Below are positions 39,371-48,134 of a stretch of 64,000 nt of DNA, in pieces. How positions within the stretch are numbered: position 1 is the first letter of the stretch; every line of letters begins with the position of its first letter. The notes under the pieces were generated by a model. That model saw only the letters and a program-made list of their open reading frames with translations. It had not been told where the DNA came from and did no database searches. Both the position numbers and the translations under genes were made by a program. The DNA comes from Ruegeria sp. THAF57 (GTDB lineage: Bacteria > Pseudomonadota > Alphaproteobacteria > Rhodobacterales > Rhodobacteraceae), in the NCBI RefSeq assembly GCF_903914075.1, contig NZ_CAIWNQ010000011.1, forward strand, positions 55,873 to 119,872. The letters run 5' to 3'.

Positions 39371-40227
39371 GCCCGGTTTTTGACAATCGCCCCTGCGAAT
39401 TGGGCGAGGGACCGTTATGGCACCCCGAAAGGCATCAGCTTTTCTGGTTCGACATCATCAACAAACGCATGATGTCGCAAGTGGACGGCGAACAACTTCG
39501 CTGGGATTTCCCGGAACATGTTTCGGCCGCGGGATGGGTGGATGAGAACACCTTACTGATTGCGTCTGAAACCGGGCTGTGGCGTTTCGATCTGTCATGT
39601 AACACGAAAGACCTTGTCATGCCGTTGGAGGCTGACAATCCTGTCACGCGATCAAACGATGGCCGCGCCGACCCTTGGGGCGGTTTCTGGATTGGCACGA
39701 TGGGTAAAAGCGCCGAGCAGGGTGCAGGCGCGATCTATCGCTATTGGCAAGGTGAATTGCGACAGCTTGTTCCCAATATCACGATCTCGAATGCCATTTG
39801 TTTCGCACCGGACCGGTCTTATGCGTACTACACCGACACAGTGACCAAACAAGTTATGCGTTGGGCGCTAAATGCCGAAACCGGATGGCCCGAGGGCGAA
39901 AGCACTGTTTTCCTCGATCTGCGGGTGGACGGTTTGAACCCCGATGGCGCAGTTGTGGATACAGAAGGGAATATCTGGATCGCGCAATGGGGCGCGCACC
40001 GGGTGGCGGCGTATGACGCTGATGGGCAGTTCCTAATAGCCGTGGCCTTTCCCGCTGCACATGTCTCATGCCCGGCATTTGGCGGCGCAAACCTAACCAC
40101 ACTCTATTGCACAACCGCGCGGGAGGGTTTGGATCAAACCACTCTCTCACAACACCCCTCGAACGGAATGACCTTTGCCGCGACTGATGTCGCCAAAGGG
40201 CAACCAGAACACAGAGTCATCCTATGA
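39367..40227 (+). CDS. SMP-30/gluconolactonase-family lactonase
   Basis: A 286-residue six-bladed beta-propeller lactonase of the SMP-30/regucalcin family. The start ELGEGPLWHPERHQLFWFDI contains the metal-ligand Glu, and SNDGRADPWGGFWIGTMG (near 99-116), ISNAICFAPD and GLNPDGAVVDTEGNIW supply the other conserved ligand loops. In the operon it would open galactonolactone to galactonate after the sugar dehydrogenase. It overlaps its neighbours on both sides by four bases. Confidence 0.9.
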   Translation: MSPVFDNRPCELGEGPLWHPERHQLFWFDIINKRMMSQVDGEQLRWDFPEHVSAAGWVDENTLLIASETGLWRFDLSCNTKDLVMPLEADNPVTRSNDGRADPWGGFWIGTMGKSAEQGAGAIYRYWQGELRQLVPNITISNAICFAPDRSYAYYTDTVTKQVMRWALNAETGWPEGESTVFLDLRVDGLNPDGAVVDTEGNIWIAQWGAHRVAAYDADGQFLIAVAFPAAHVSCPAFGGANLTTLYCTTAREGLDQTTLSQHPSNGMTFAATDVAKGQPEHRVIL

Positions 40228-42143
40228 AGCCAGAACTTGGCGTTTGTTACTATCCCGAGCATTGGCCCGAGGAAATGTGGGCGGACGACGCCCGACAGAT
40301 GATCGAAACCGGGCTGAGCTGGGTTCGGATCGGTGAGTTCGCCTGGAGCCGACTGGAACCAACCGCAGGCGACCTGCAATTTGACTGGTTGGACCGCGCT
40401 GTTGAAACACTCGGGTCGGCCGGGCTTAAGATCGTGATGGGAACACCAACAGCGACGCCGCCAAGATGGATGCAGGAAAAACACCCCGACATGTTGGCGA
40501 TTGACGCGCAGGGGCAGCCGCGGAAGTTCGGATCGCGCCGACATTATTGTTTCAGTCACAAAGGGTATGTTGCCGAATGCGCCCGTATTGCCCAGATCAT
40601 GGGCGAGCGTTACGGGTCTAATCCCCATGTCGCCGCTTGGCAGATCGACAATGAATTCGGCTGCCACGACACGACACTCAGTTACAGCGACCCTGCCCTG
40701 CGCGCCTTTCAAAGCTGGCTTGAGGACAAATACGGCACCATTGATGCGTTGAACTCTGCCTGGGGTAATGTCTTCTGGTCGATGGAATATGACGGGTTCG
40801 ATCAGATCGACCTGCCAAATCAGACCGTGACGGAACCAAACCCCGCGCATGTCCTGGCCTTTCGTCGGTTCAGTTCCGATCAGGTGGTAAAGTTCAACAA
40901 GGCGCAGGTCGATGCTCTGCGCCCTCTGACAAAAGCGCCCCTATTGCACAACTACATGGGGCGCACGCTGGAGTTTGATCACTTCAAAGTCGGGGCAGAT
41001 CTGGATATCGCCACATGGGATAGCTATCCCATCGGGTTCCTGTCAGACAGGCTTGAGGCTGATGAGGCGCACAAAACCGCCTTTCTGCAGCAGGGTGATC
41101 CCGACATGCAGGCGTTTCATCACGACCTTTATCGCGCGGTCGGGCACGGGCGCTGGTGGGTCATGGAACAGCAACCGGGTCCGGTGAACTGGGCACCGTA
41201 CAATCCGGCACCTCTGCCGGGGATGGTGCGGCTCTGGTCGCTTGAAGCGGTAGCTCATGGCGCCGAAGTGGTCAGTTATTTTCGGTGGCGGCAGGCTCCG
41301 TTTGCCCAAGAACAGATGCATGCAGGATTGTTAACGTCGAACAACAGACCTGCACCGGGCTTGTCCGAAGCACGGCAAACTTGTGATGTGTTGTCCCAAC
41401 TGGGCGAAGTCCAACACTGCAAGGCCGATGTTGCCATCCTTTTCGACTATGCGTCTGACTGGGCGTGGGCAACTCAACCACAAGGCGCTGGGTTCGATTA
41501 CTTCCGCCTGGTGTTCTCGGCCTACCGCACCCTTCGGCGCGCCGGACTTTCAGTCGATTTCCTATCCTCGGACAACATTCCCGAGAACGCTTACAAAGTG
41601 ATCCTTGTGCCGGGTCTGGCCAGTGTGGACACCGACCTTGAAAGACGCTTGAGCAATGGATGTGATCTGGCCGTCCTCGGCCCGCGCACAGGGGCGATCA
41701 CGCCGGATTTCCAAATTCCGAAAACAGGACGCCCAGGCTTGTCGGGTTTGGACTGTGATGTTGATCTGGTTGAGACGCTACCCCCGTCGATAAAGCGCAA
41801 CGTCGACGGTGGCGGCGCAGCCCAGCACTGGGTAGACCGTTTGTCCGGGTCAGCGCCCGATCTGCTGACCTTTGAGGATGGCACCTCTGCCCTGAAAGGT
41901 GAAAATGGGTTTTGGTATCTGGCGGGCTTCCCGGACGAGGCGCTTTGGGATCGCGTGATCAATACGGCATCGCAACAGGTGGGATTGGCGCTGCACCCGA
42001 TGCCCGACGGTCTTCGTCGGCGAGACACCAAGAGCCATACGTTCCTGATCAACTACAACGCAACACCCGTGGAATGGAACGGAATAAAGATCAACGCGTG
42101 CGACGTTGCCATACTGACAAAAAACGCGCCCGAAGAGGGGTAA
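40224..42143 (+). CDS. GH42 family beta-galactosidase
   Basis: A 639-residue cytoplasmic glycosidase of family 42. The N-terminus GVCYYPEHWPEEMWADDARQM is diagnostic. The acid/base Glu144 lies in QIDNEFGC, and the nucleophile is Glu315 in WVMEQQPGPVNW. A central trimerisation-type domain and a small C-terminal beta domain follow. It hydrolyses beta-galactosides, complementing the GH4 alpha-galactosidase in the same operon. No signal peptide is present. It ends the operon, with a stem-loop spanning its stop codon. Confidence 0.93.
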   Translation: MKPELGVCYYPEHWPEEMWADDARQMIETGLSWVRIGEFAWSRLEPTAGDLQFDWLDRAVETLGSAGLKIVMGTPTATPPRWMQEKHPDMLAIDAQGQPRKFGSRRHYCFSHKGYVAECARIAQIMGERYGSNPHVAAWQIDNEFGCHDTTLSYSDPALRAFQSWLEDKYGTIDALNSAWGNVFWSMEYDGFDQIDLPNQTVTEPNPAHVLAFRRFSSDQVVKFNKAQVDALRPLTKAPLLHNYMGRTLEFDHFKVGADLDIATWDSYPIGFLSDRLEADEAHKTAFLQQGDPDMQAFHHDLYRAVGHGRWWVMEQQPGPVNWAPYNPAPLPGMVRLWSLEAVAHGAEVVSYFRWRQAPFAQEQMHAGLLTSNNRPAPGLSEARQTCDVLSQLGEVQHCKADVAILFDYASDWAWATQPQGAGFDYFRLVFSAYRTLRRAGLSVDFLSSDNIPENAYKVILVPGLASVDTDLERRLSNGCDLAVLGPRTGAITPDFQIPKTGRPGLSGLDCDVDLVETLPPSIKRNVDGGGAAQHWVDRLSGSAPDLLTFEDGTSALKGENGFWYLAGFPDEALWDRVINTASQQVGLALHPMPDGLRRRDTKSHTFLINYNATPVEWNGIKINACDVAILTKNAPEEG

Positions 42144-42156
42144 CCTCTCCGGGCGC
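42126..42156. terminator. Stem-loop between convergent operons
   Basis: GCGCCCG/CGGGCGC extended by five more pairs after one mismatch, loop GGTAA. It spans the GH42 stop codon. The leftward polyamine permease gene ends at 42182, so it may act for both. There is no U-tract. Confidence 0.5.
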
Positions 42157-42181
42157 AGTCGGCCTTTGTCAGGCTTTACAG

Positions 42182-43441
42182 TTATTCAGACTTAAGGCTG
42201 TTTGGGTCGAATACGCCACCAAATCCACCGTTATTTGCCGGTGGCGTTTCGGTATCCTGGCTTTCTTCTTCACCGCTGCCCAATGTGTTCGGCGCGAACA
42301 CGTTGCCAAAGCCGCTGTTGTTTGAAGGTTTCGGCGCAGATTGCCCCGCATCGCCTTGTTCGGCCTCTTCAGCTTCGCGCTTCTTGCGCTGTTCCTCGCG
42401 CTGCTTGCGCAGCTCTTGGATACGCTGTTCGGCTTCCAGACGTTTTTCCTCTTTGACATTAGCAATGCACTGGGCCGGGTTGTACGCGGTTGCGGTGCCG
42501 ACCACGGTAATCGTGGCGACGGCGAACACGACCAGAAGCACGGCGGCCATGTTGCCTGCAAAGAAGCTGGGCAGTTTGATTTTCCCCGCCAGTTCCTCGA
42601 CCGTGGCATTCTTGCGCGCGGCTGCAACCAGTTCCTGCCGTTTCAGCTTGGCCTCGTTCAGCAGGGCAAAGAACACGGTCAGCGCCACGATGATGAAGGC
42701 CAGGGCCGAGATCGACGGCGTGATGCCATAGCGTACCTTCTGCGCCAGTTCGATCGTCAGTGTCGGGTATTCGCCAAAGGTAAAGGTGGTTGTGTTGTAG
42801 TTCTCGAACGATGCAAGGAATGCCAGCACAGCCGCCGATGCGATCGCAGGCCGCATGAAAGGCAGCAGGATCTTGCGAAACGCCTGTGCGTGGGTCGCAC
42901 CAAGGTCCAGAGCGGCCTCGGTTAACGCCATGTCATAGCGTTGTAACCGCGCCACCAGAACCAGCATGCAGTAGCTTGCGATAAAGGTGGACTGACCGAT
43001 CACTGTCAGGAAAACCCCGTTTGACAAAACGCTATCTGCGCCCAGCCCCAGCATCCGATTGATCCGGTCCCAGAATACAAGCGTCGAGATACCCAGAACC
43101 ACGCCCGGTATCAGGATCGGGGCAATGATGATCGTGTAGTAGGTCGCGCGCAGCTTGGGCCATATCTGAGTCAGCATCAGCGCACCCGCCAGCCCCATCG
43201 CCACCGACAGAACGACCGTTCCTGCACCGATGATCAGCGAGTTCTTGATCCCGTTCAGGATACGCTGGTCCTGAAACAGATCCCCGAACCACTGAAAGGT
43301 CAGACACTCCCACGGCGTCATCCGCGGGAAAGCCGAGGAATTGAACGCCGTAACCGACATGATCACAAGCGGACCAAGCAGGTAGAGGAAGAAAAGGGCC
43401 AAGTAGACCCAGATGCTTACACGAAGGAAAGAGAGGTTCAT
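42182..43441 (-). CDS. Polyamine ABC transporter permease (PotC type) with novel C-terminal extension
   Basis: 419 residues from the ATG at 43441, overlapping the previous permease stop by four bases; the frame is open to 43504 without a ribosome site. Residues 1-270 are an ordinary PotC-like permease, with the EAA loop near 175-195 (EAALDLGATHAQAFRKILLPFM). The protein then continues well beyond the family norm of about 270. It has a charged linker, an extra membrane segment (AGNMAAVLLVVFAVATITVV), a Lys/Arg/Glu coiled coil (EEKRLEAEQRIQELRKQREE), and a disordered tail with two copies of GFGxVFxPNxL. The extension is in frame and not a separate gene by eye. Its role is unknown. Confidence 0.85.
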   Translation of the reverse strand: MNLSFLRVSIWVYLALFFLYLLGPLVIMSVTAFNSSAFPRMTPWECLTFQWFGDLFQDQRILNGIKNSLIIGAGTVVLSVAMGLAGALMLTQIWPKLRATYYTIIIAPILIPGVVLGISTLVFWDRINRMLGLGADSVLSNGVFLTVIGQSTFIASYCMLVLVARLQRYDMALTEAALDLGATHAQAFRKILLPFMRPAIASAAVLAFLASFENYNTTTFTFGEYPTLTIELAQKVRYGITPSISALAFIIVALTVFFALLNEAKLKRQELVAAARKNATVEELAGKIKLPSFFAGNMAAVLLVVFAVATITVVGTATAYNPAQCIANVKEEKRLEAEQRIQELRKQREEQRKKREAEEAEQGDAGQSAPKPSNNSGFGNVFAPNTLGSGEEESQDTETPPANNGGFGGVFDPNSLKSE

Positions 43442-44358
43442 TTCCCGATATCCCCCATGTTCACCTTGAACAGACGCATGACCGCCAGAACGAACAAGAT
43501 GCAAGTCACAAGCAGCACAATCGCGTAGGCGGCACCTTGCGGCCAGTCATTGTTGTCATTGAACTGCTGATAGATCAGTTGCGTGAACCACAGGCTGGAC
43601 GGGCCGCCCAGAATCTGCGGCGCAGCAAGGGCGCCAGCGGACAGCATGAAAACCATCGTACAGCCCGAACTGATGCCCGGCTTGGCGTAGGGAATGACCA
43701 CGCGCCAGTGAATCCTCCACCAAGGTGCGCCCAGATCGCGCGCCGCCTCGATCTGGTTGTGATCGAGACTTTCGATCACGTTGTAGATCGGGAAGATCAT
43801 CAACAGGATGTAGGCGTATCCAAGACCCGCATAGAGCGCGATGTCATTGCGGATAAAGTCAAAGGGCGTATCCCAGATCCCCAGCCCCATGAACAGGGTG
43901 TTCAGAACCCCGGTTTCGCCAAAGATGATCCGCAACGCAAAGGCCCGCAGGATTTCGTTGATCCAGTAAGGGATGATCAGCATGATCGCGAAAATGCGGA
44001 TGTGACTGCCCTTGGATTGCCCCAGATAGTAGGCGATCGGATAGCAGATGATCAGGTTGAATATGGTCACGCAGACCGCTGCAAGCAGCGTCCTGAAGAA
44101 CACCCTGAGGTCGACCGAATTGTAGTCCTGAGATCCCCCTTCCGGGCCATAAATCAGGTATTTATAGTTCTCGAGCGTGTAGACGTCCTTTGGTCCGCCA
44201 ATTTCCGGCGGTGGCAGGTTCGGGCGGAACGAAAAGTCGAGCATCGACAATTGAGGCAGGATAATCAGGCCGATGGTCCAGAACAGGACCAGCCCCAATA
44301 TCGCCAGCCCCATCCCGGTGCCGTTGCGATTGAAAAACTCTTTGAGGAACTTGGGCAT
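43438..44358 (-). CDS. Polyamine ABC transporter permease (PotB type)
   Basis: A 306-residue permease with six predicted membrane segments and an EAA loop near 205-230 (EAARDLGAPWWRIHWRVVIPYAKPG). A sizeable periplasmic loop follows the first membrane segment (about 45-90). It partners the PotC-type product, with a four-base overlap, and starts 12 bases after the ATPase gene. Confidence 0.9.
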   Translation of the reverse strand: MPKFLKEFFNRNGTGMGLAILGLVLFWTIGLIILPQLSMLDFSFRPNLPPPEIGGPKDVYTLENYKYLIYGPEGGSQDYNSVDLRVFFRTLLAAVCVTIFNLIICYPIAYYLGQSKGSHIRIFAIMLIIPYWINEILRAFALRIIFGETGVLNTLFMGLGIWDTPFDFIRNDIALYAGLGYAYILLMIFPIYNVIESLDHNQIEAARDLGAPWWRIHWRVVIPYAKPGISSGCTMVFMLSAGALAAPQILGGPSSLWFTQLIYQQFNDNNDWPQGAAYAIVLLVTCILFVLAVMRLFKVNMGDIGK

Positions 44359-44370
44359 GTGTCCGACCCT

Positions 44371-45483
44371 CTATTCCGCAGCCAGTTCACCCGCCGGGAC
44401 CAGAACCGCGTTATGGGTCTCGTATTCCAGCGTGATGTTCTGTCCGGTGTGGTCTTGGAAGGACTGTCCGTGGTTCGGGATCGACACTTTGATCTCTTTG
44501 CCGCCTTCACCTTCAGTGAAGATGTTGAACACGTTGCCCTCGAACTCTTCGTGATTGACCCGCGCCGTCACGAAATGGTTGCCAGATGCACCTTCGGCCG
44601 CAATGGCAAAAGCCTCGGGGCGAATGAACATCATCGCCTCATCGCCTTCTTTCATCTTGCCTTGATTGGCCGAGGATATCCGCGCCACCAAATCGCCAGA
44701 GCGGTTGGTGGCGATCAGGGCCTCGGTCCCCATGATCTGTTTGATCTTTCCTCGGAACACATTGTTTTCACCAACAAACGAAGCTGCAAATGCCGTGTTA
44801 GGATCGTTGTAAATCGTCTTGCCGTCAGCGATCTGGTCAATCACTCCAGCCCGCATGACAGCAATGTTGTCCGACATGGTCAGAGCTTCGCCCTGATCGT
44901 GCGTGATGTAGATGAACGTGATGCCGACCCGTTGCTGAATCTCTCGCAGTTCCGTCCGCATGTGCTGGCGCAGTTTGAGATCAAGCGCCGAAAGGGGTTC
45001 GTCCAGCAACAAAACGTCAGGTTCTGCGCATAACGCACGCGCGATTGCAACGCGCTGGCGCTGTCCGCCTGACAATTCGCTGGGCAGCTTGTCGCCCTGA
45101 CCGGGCAACGCAATCATGTCCAGCAATTCATCCGCGCGTTTGCGCCGCTGAGAAGCGCTGGCGCCTTTTATCTCCATCGAAAACGTTATGTTCTCCCAGA
45201 CCTTCATCAAGGGAAACAGCGCAAGATTCTGAAAGATCAGTGCGGTTGGGCGTTTGTTCGGCCCGATGCCCCGCATGTCGTTGCCACCGATCAGGACCTT
45301 GCCTTCGCTTGGGTCCAGAAAGCCCGACACGGCGCGCAAAATCGTTGTTTTGCCACAACCAGACGGCCCGAGGAACGAAAAGAAATCGCCACCGTTGATA
45401 TTCACATTGGCATCCCTAACGGCGACGAAGTCACCGAAACGGATCCAAAGGTTCTCAAGATCTACACCGACCCCAGCACTCAT
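44371..45483 (-). CDS. Polyamine ABC transporter ATP-binding protein (PotA type)
   Basis: A 370-residue ATPase. Walker A GPSGCGKTT (39-47), Q-loop FQNLALFPLM (84-93), signature LSGGQRQR (137-144), Walker B LLLDEPLSALD (158-168) and a TOBE-like C-terminal domain (about 240-365, FIRPEAFAIA) identify the spermidine/putrescine class. It follows the binding protein gene after 118 bases that contain a stem-loop. Confidence 0.92.
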   Translation of the reverse strand: MSAGVGVDLENLWIRFGDFVAVRDANVNINGGDFFSFLGPSGCGKTTILRAVSGFLDPSEGKVLIGGNDMRGIGPNKRPTALIFQNLALFPLMKVWENITFSMEIKGASASQRRKRADELLDMIALPGQGDKLPSELSGGQRQRVAIARALCAEPDVLLLDEPLSALDLKLRQHMRTELREIQQRVGITFIYITHDQGEALTMSDNIAVMRAGVIDQIADGKTIYNDPNTAFAASFVGENNVFRGKIKQIMGTEALIATNRSGDLVARISSANQGKMKEGDEAMMFIRPEAFAIAAEGASGNHFVTARVNHEEFEGNVFNIFTEGEGGKEIKVSIPNHGQSFQDHTGQNITLEYETHNAVLVPAGELAAE

Positions 45484-45562
45484 TTTTGGTATCTCCGTCT
45501 GGTGCGTTTGCTATGCGCACCCAATTAGCGTCCGCTGCACCTTGACGGTGCGCGGTTTGATT

Positions 45563-45586
45563 ACCCTTCGCCGAGTGGCGAAGGGT
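45563..45586 (-). promoter_or_regulatory. Intercistronic stem-loop after polyamine binding-protein gene
   Basis: A perfect ten-bp stem ACCCTTCGCC/GGCGAAGGGT with a four-base loop, 16 bases after the binding-protein stop, with no U-tract. It probably protects the 3' end of the upstream message or attenuates transcription into the ATPase gene. Confidence 0.6.
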
Positions 45587-45601
45587 ATGGGTTCATCGCG
45601 A

Positions 45602-46726
45602 TCAGGCGCTTTTGAACTTGTTGACGAACTCGGTCCGGGTTTCCGCGTACCATGGGGCCTCAGCCGGCCATGGGTTCAGATTGGCCAGAGAGTCGCCCGG
45701 ATATGCTTCGGCGAAGTTCTTCTTGTAGGTGTCGCCGGAATACTGATCGGCACCCAGAACAGGCGAGTTATAGCCATGGCTGTCAATCGCGACACCGGCC
45801 GGTTTTGCCTGGTACGCAAAGTCGATAAAGGCGTAAACCTGTTCGATATTGGTCGCACCGGTCGGCATTGCCATCCCGTCAACCCAGGCCATCGCACCCT
45901 CGACCGGAGCCTGATAGTGCACCGGCTCACCCGCCGATTTCAGCGCCAGCGGCGGACCATCCCAAGTTTGACCAACCACTACGCCTTCGTTCAGCAGACC
46001 ATTTTTCTGGGTATCCGCGTCGTTCCAGATCAGCTTGATCCGGTTCTTACGCTCAACACACCAGTCGGTGATCTGACCCCAGACTTTACGCATGGTGTCT
46101 TCGTCACCATAGGCCGCCCAGACAGAGCCCGGCTCCATCTCGCCAGCACGCTCCATATACAGACCCGCACCCAACATCATTGAGTGTGCGCGGCCCATGG
46201 TCTTGCCTGCGTTTTCTTCGGACCAGACGTCGCCATAGGACGGCGCGTCCCCTTCGGGCAGCCACAGGTCGGTGCGATATGCGATCCCTTCGGTGCCCCA
46301 GATATGCGGCAACCAGTGAACACCGCTATCTGCAAAGTTCCAGGCATCTGTGCCGATCGCAGCCATCGCCGGGTTGACCAGATCAATCGGCACCTTGTTC
46401 ATGTCAAAGGGCTGCAACAGTTCCAGTGGCTCCCACTGCAGGGACCGGTTGTTGGTGGGCGAGACAATGTCAAAGCCCTGACCCTTGGTCGCCTTCATCT
46501 TGTTGATGATTTCTTCGTTCGACCCGATACCGGTATAGTTCACCTTGATCCCGGTCAGAGTTTCGAACTCTTCCAGGAAACTGGGCGGCAGGTAGTCAGA
46601 CCACATCAGAATGTTGATCTCACCCGATGAGGCAAGCGCGCTTTTGCTGTAAAGAGGTGCCGCCAACGCCGCCGCGCCCGCACCTTTCAGTACCGTCCGA
46701 CGGGACAGGTTTTGGTGTTTAGTCAT
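45602..46726 (-). CDS. Polyamine ABC transporter substrate-binding protein (PotD type), Tat-exported
   Basis: 374 residues from the ATG at 46726, eight bases after GGGAG (an ATG at 46732 is too close). A twin-arginine signal, SRRTVLKGAGAAALAAPLYS (8-27), precedes the cleavage region ALA. The mature protein has spermidine/putrescine-binding features: INILMWSDYLPPSFLEEFETLTG at its start and KGQGFDIVSPTNNRSL. Export through Tat implies that it folds in the cytoplasm. It is the first gene of the potD-A-B-C order. The exact polyamine is not predictable. Confidence 0.88.
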   Translation of the reverse strand: MTKHQNLSRRTVLKGAGAAALAAPLYSKSALASSGEINILMWSDYLPPSFLEEFETLTGIKVNYTGIGSNEEIINKMKATKGQGFDIVSPTNNRSLQWEPLELLQPFDMNKVPIDLVNPAMAAIGTDAWNFADSGVHWLPHIWGTEGIAYRTDLWLPEGDAPSYGDVWSEENAGKTMGRAHSMMLGAGLYMERAGEMEPGSVWAAYGDEDTMRKVWGQITDWCVERKNRIKLIWNDADTQKNGLLNEGVVVGQTWDGPPLALKSAGEPVHYQAPVEGAMAWVDGMAMPTGATNIEQVYAFIDFAYQAKPAGVAIDSHGYNSPVLGADQYSGDTYKKNFAEAYPGDSLANLNPWPAEAPWYAETRTEFVNKFKSA

Positions 46727-46794
46727 AGTCATATCTCCCGTTGTAGATCCGTTTTTTTGTTTTTGTGGATACAGGCTAGACCTTTGCGATCCGG

Positions 46795-46815
46795 CTGTCA
46801 GTCCAAAAGTGACAG
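46795..46815. promoter_or_regulatory. Inverted repeat upstream of polyamine operon
   Basis: CTGTCA and TGACAG, separated by nine bases, about 70 bases before the potD-type start. It may be a repressor site, but no matching regulator gene is adjacent. Confidence 0.3.
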
Positions 46816-46917
46816 TTCCCAGTTTTCATAAGTCCAGTTTGAAAACGATGTGCCCCTCACATGCGGTGTATCGCAATGAAACAAAGGGGCTGATGCGGAT
46901 AAATTAAAATAGCGTAA

Positions 46918-46938
46918 TGCGCCCCCAAAGTGGGCGCA
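46918..46938 (-). terminator. Terminator of the agl operon
   Basis: TGCGCCC/GGGCGCA, seven bp, loop of seven. Reading leftward it is followed by TTACGCTATTTTAATTT, an AT-rich but discontinuous U-tract. It lies 105 bases after the aglK stop. Confidence 0.55.
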
Positions 46939-47042
46939 CCGCGTGTTTGCCATTTATTTTGGCGACGACGGTTCTGGTGACCACTTGAACGGGATGGAAC
47001 CGCGTTCTGATCGCAGGTGCGATTCTATAACCAGCACAGATA

Positions 47043-48131
47043 TCAGGGCTTTTTCCGCATGGTTGAACCATTGTGGAACAGATGCACCTTGTTAGGGTCG
47101 GCTGAAAGGGCGACAATCTGCCCCCGCATGTTGCGCTGAATGCCTTGCAATTTTGCAATTACGGACTCGGCCCCTGTACGGTTTTCGAAATACAGCAAGG
47201 TGACCTCTCCCAAGGCTTCGGTGAAATCCACCACCCCCTGAAAGGCGGCATCCGCGTCGCTTGGAACAAAATCCTCGGGCCGGATGCCGACATTCACATG
47301 TTTGCCCAGATCCCCGGCTTCGGTCGCAATACTGCTGGTGACGGTTCCGCCAGCCTCCAACTCGACAACAGTTGTTTCGCCCGTTTGTGCAATGACGCCC
47401 GGCAGCAGGTTCATTGAGGGCGAGCCAATAAACTGGGCGACGAATTCGTTGTCTGGGGTCTCATACAGTTCCAACGGAGTACCGACCTGAGCAATCCCCT
47501 TGTTGGCCAGAACCACGATCCGGCTGGCAAGCGTCATCGCTTCGACCTGATCATGCGTCACGTAGATCATCGTACTGTCGGGCATCGCCTCTTTCAGACG
47601 CGCAATTTCGATGCGCGTGGCCACGCGTAGGGCCGCATCAAGGTTAGAAAGCGGTTCGTCAAACAAATAAACCTTGGGATCACGCACGATGGCCCGGCCG
47701 ATGGCGACCCGCTGACGCTGCCCACCCGACAGCGCCTTGGGCAAACGATCCAGAAACGGTTCAAGCTGAAGAATACGCGCGGCGCGCTCGACAGCGGCAT
47801 TGACTTCGTCGGCGGGCAGTTTCGCGATTTTAAGGGCAAAGGCCATATTCTCGCGCACGGTCATATGAGGATAGAGGGCATAGCTTTGAAACACCATTGC
47901 AATACCACGTTGTGCCGGTGGCACATCGTTCATGACCTGACCTTCGATCTCGAGCGTTCCGCCCGAGATTTTCTCCAGCCCCGCAATCATGCGCAACAAG
48001 GTGGACTTGCCGCATCCAGACGGTCCTACGAAAACAATCAACTCGCCGCGTTCGATGTCGAGATTGATATTCTTCAGGACATCAACAGTGCCATAGGTCT
48101 TTGCGACATCCGTGAGATTGAGCTCTGACAT
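47043..48131 (-). CDS. aglK: Alpha-glucoside ABC transporter ATP-binding protein
   Basis: A 362-residue sugar-importer ATPase with Walker [10 protein letters not shown] (36-44), Q-loop [11 protein letters not shown] (81-91), signature LSGGQRQR (134-141), [11 protein letters not shown] and a TOBE-like C-terminal domain (VGIRPEDFVPSD). It is the last gene of a set in the order aglE-F-G-A-K, the same as the alpha-glucoside operon described in Sinorhizobium. It starts three bases after the glucosidase stop. Confidence 0.9.
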   Translation of the reverse strand: MSELNLTDVAKTYGTVDVLKNINLDIERGELIVFVGPSGCGKSTLLRMIAGLEKISGGTLEIEGQVMNDVPPAQRGIAMVFQSYALYPHMTVRENMAFALKIAKLPADEVNAAVERAARILQLEPFLDRLPKALSGGQRQRVAIGRAIVRDPKVYLFDEPLSNLDAALRVATRIEIARLKEAMPDSTMIYVTHDQVEAMTLASRIVVLANKGIAQVGTPLELYETPDNEFVAQFIGSPSMNLLPGVIAQTGETTVVELEAGGTVTSSIATEAGDLGKHVNVGIRPEDFVPSDADAAFQGVVDFTEALGEVTLLYFENRTGAESVIAKLQGIQRNMRGQIVALSADPNKVHLFHNGSTMRKKP

Positions 48132-48134
48132 GAC

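Larger units (their letters stand above)
46727..47042. other. Intergenic region, polyamine operon promoter and agl terminator
   Basis: 316 bases. The right half holds the terminator of aglK (46918-46938). The left half must hold the leftward promoter of the polyamine operon and contains an inverted repeat CTGTCA-N9-TGACAG (46795-46815), a possible operator. No gene is supported; a short leftward ORF at 46904 merely overlaps the end of aglK. Confidence 0.5.

Noticed and set aside
43537..45033. 498-codon rightward ORF opposite the polyamine transporter genes
   Set aside because: It is antisense to two clearly recognised transporter genes and has the Arg/His/Asp-rich composition of a complementary-strand shadow.
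46904..47158. Small leftward ORF after aglK
   Set aside because: It overlaps the end of aglK in a different frame and the terminator, with no ribosome site or recognisable product.
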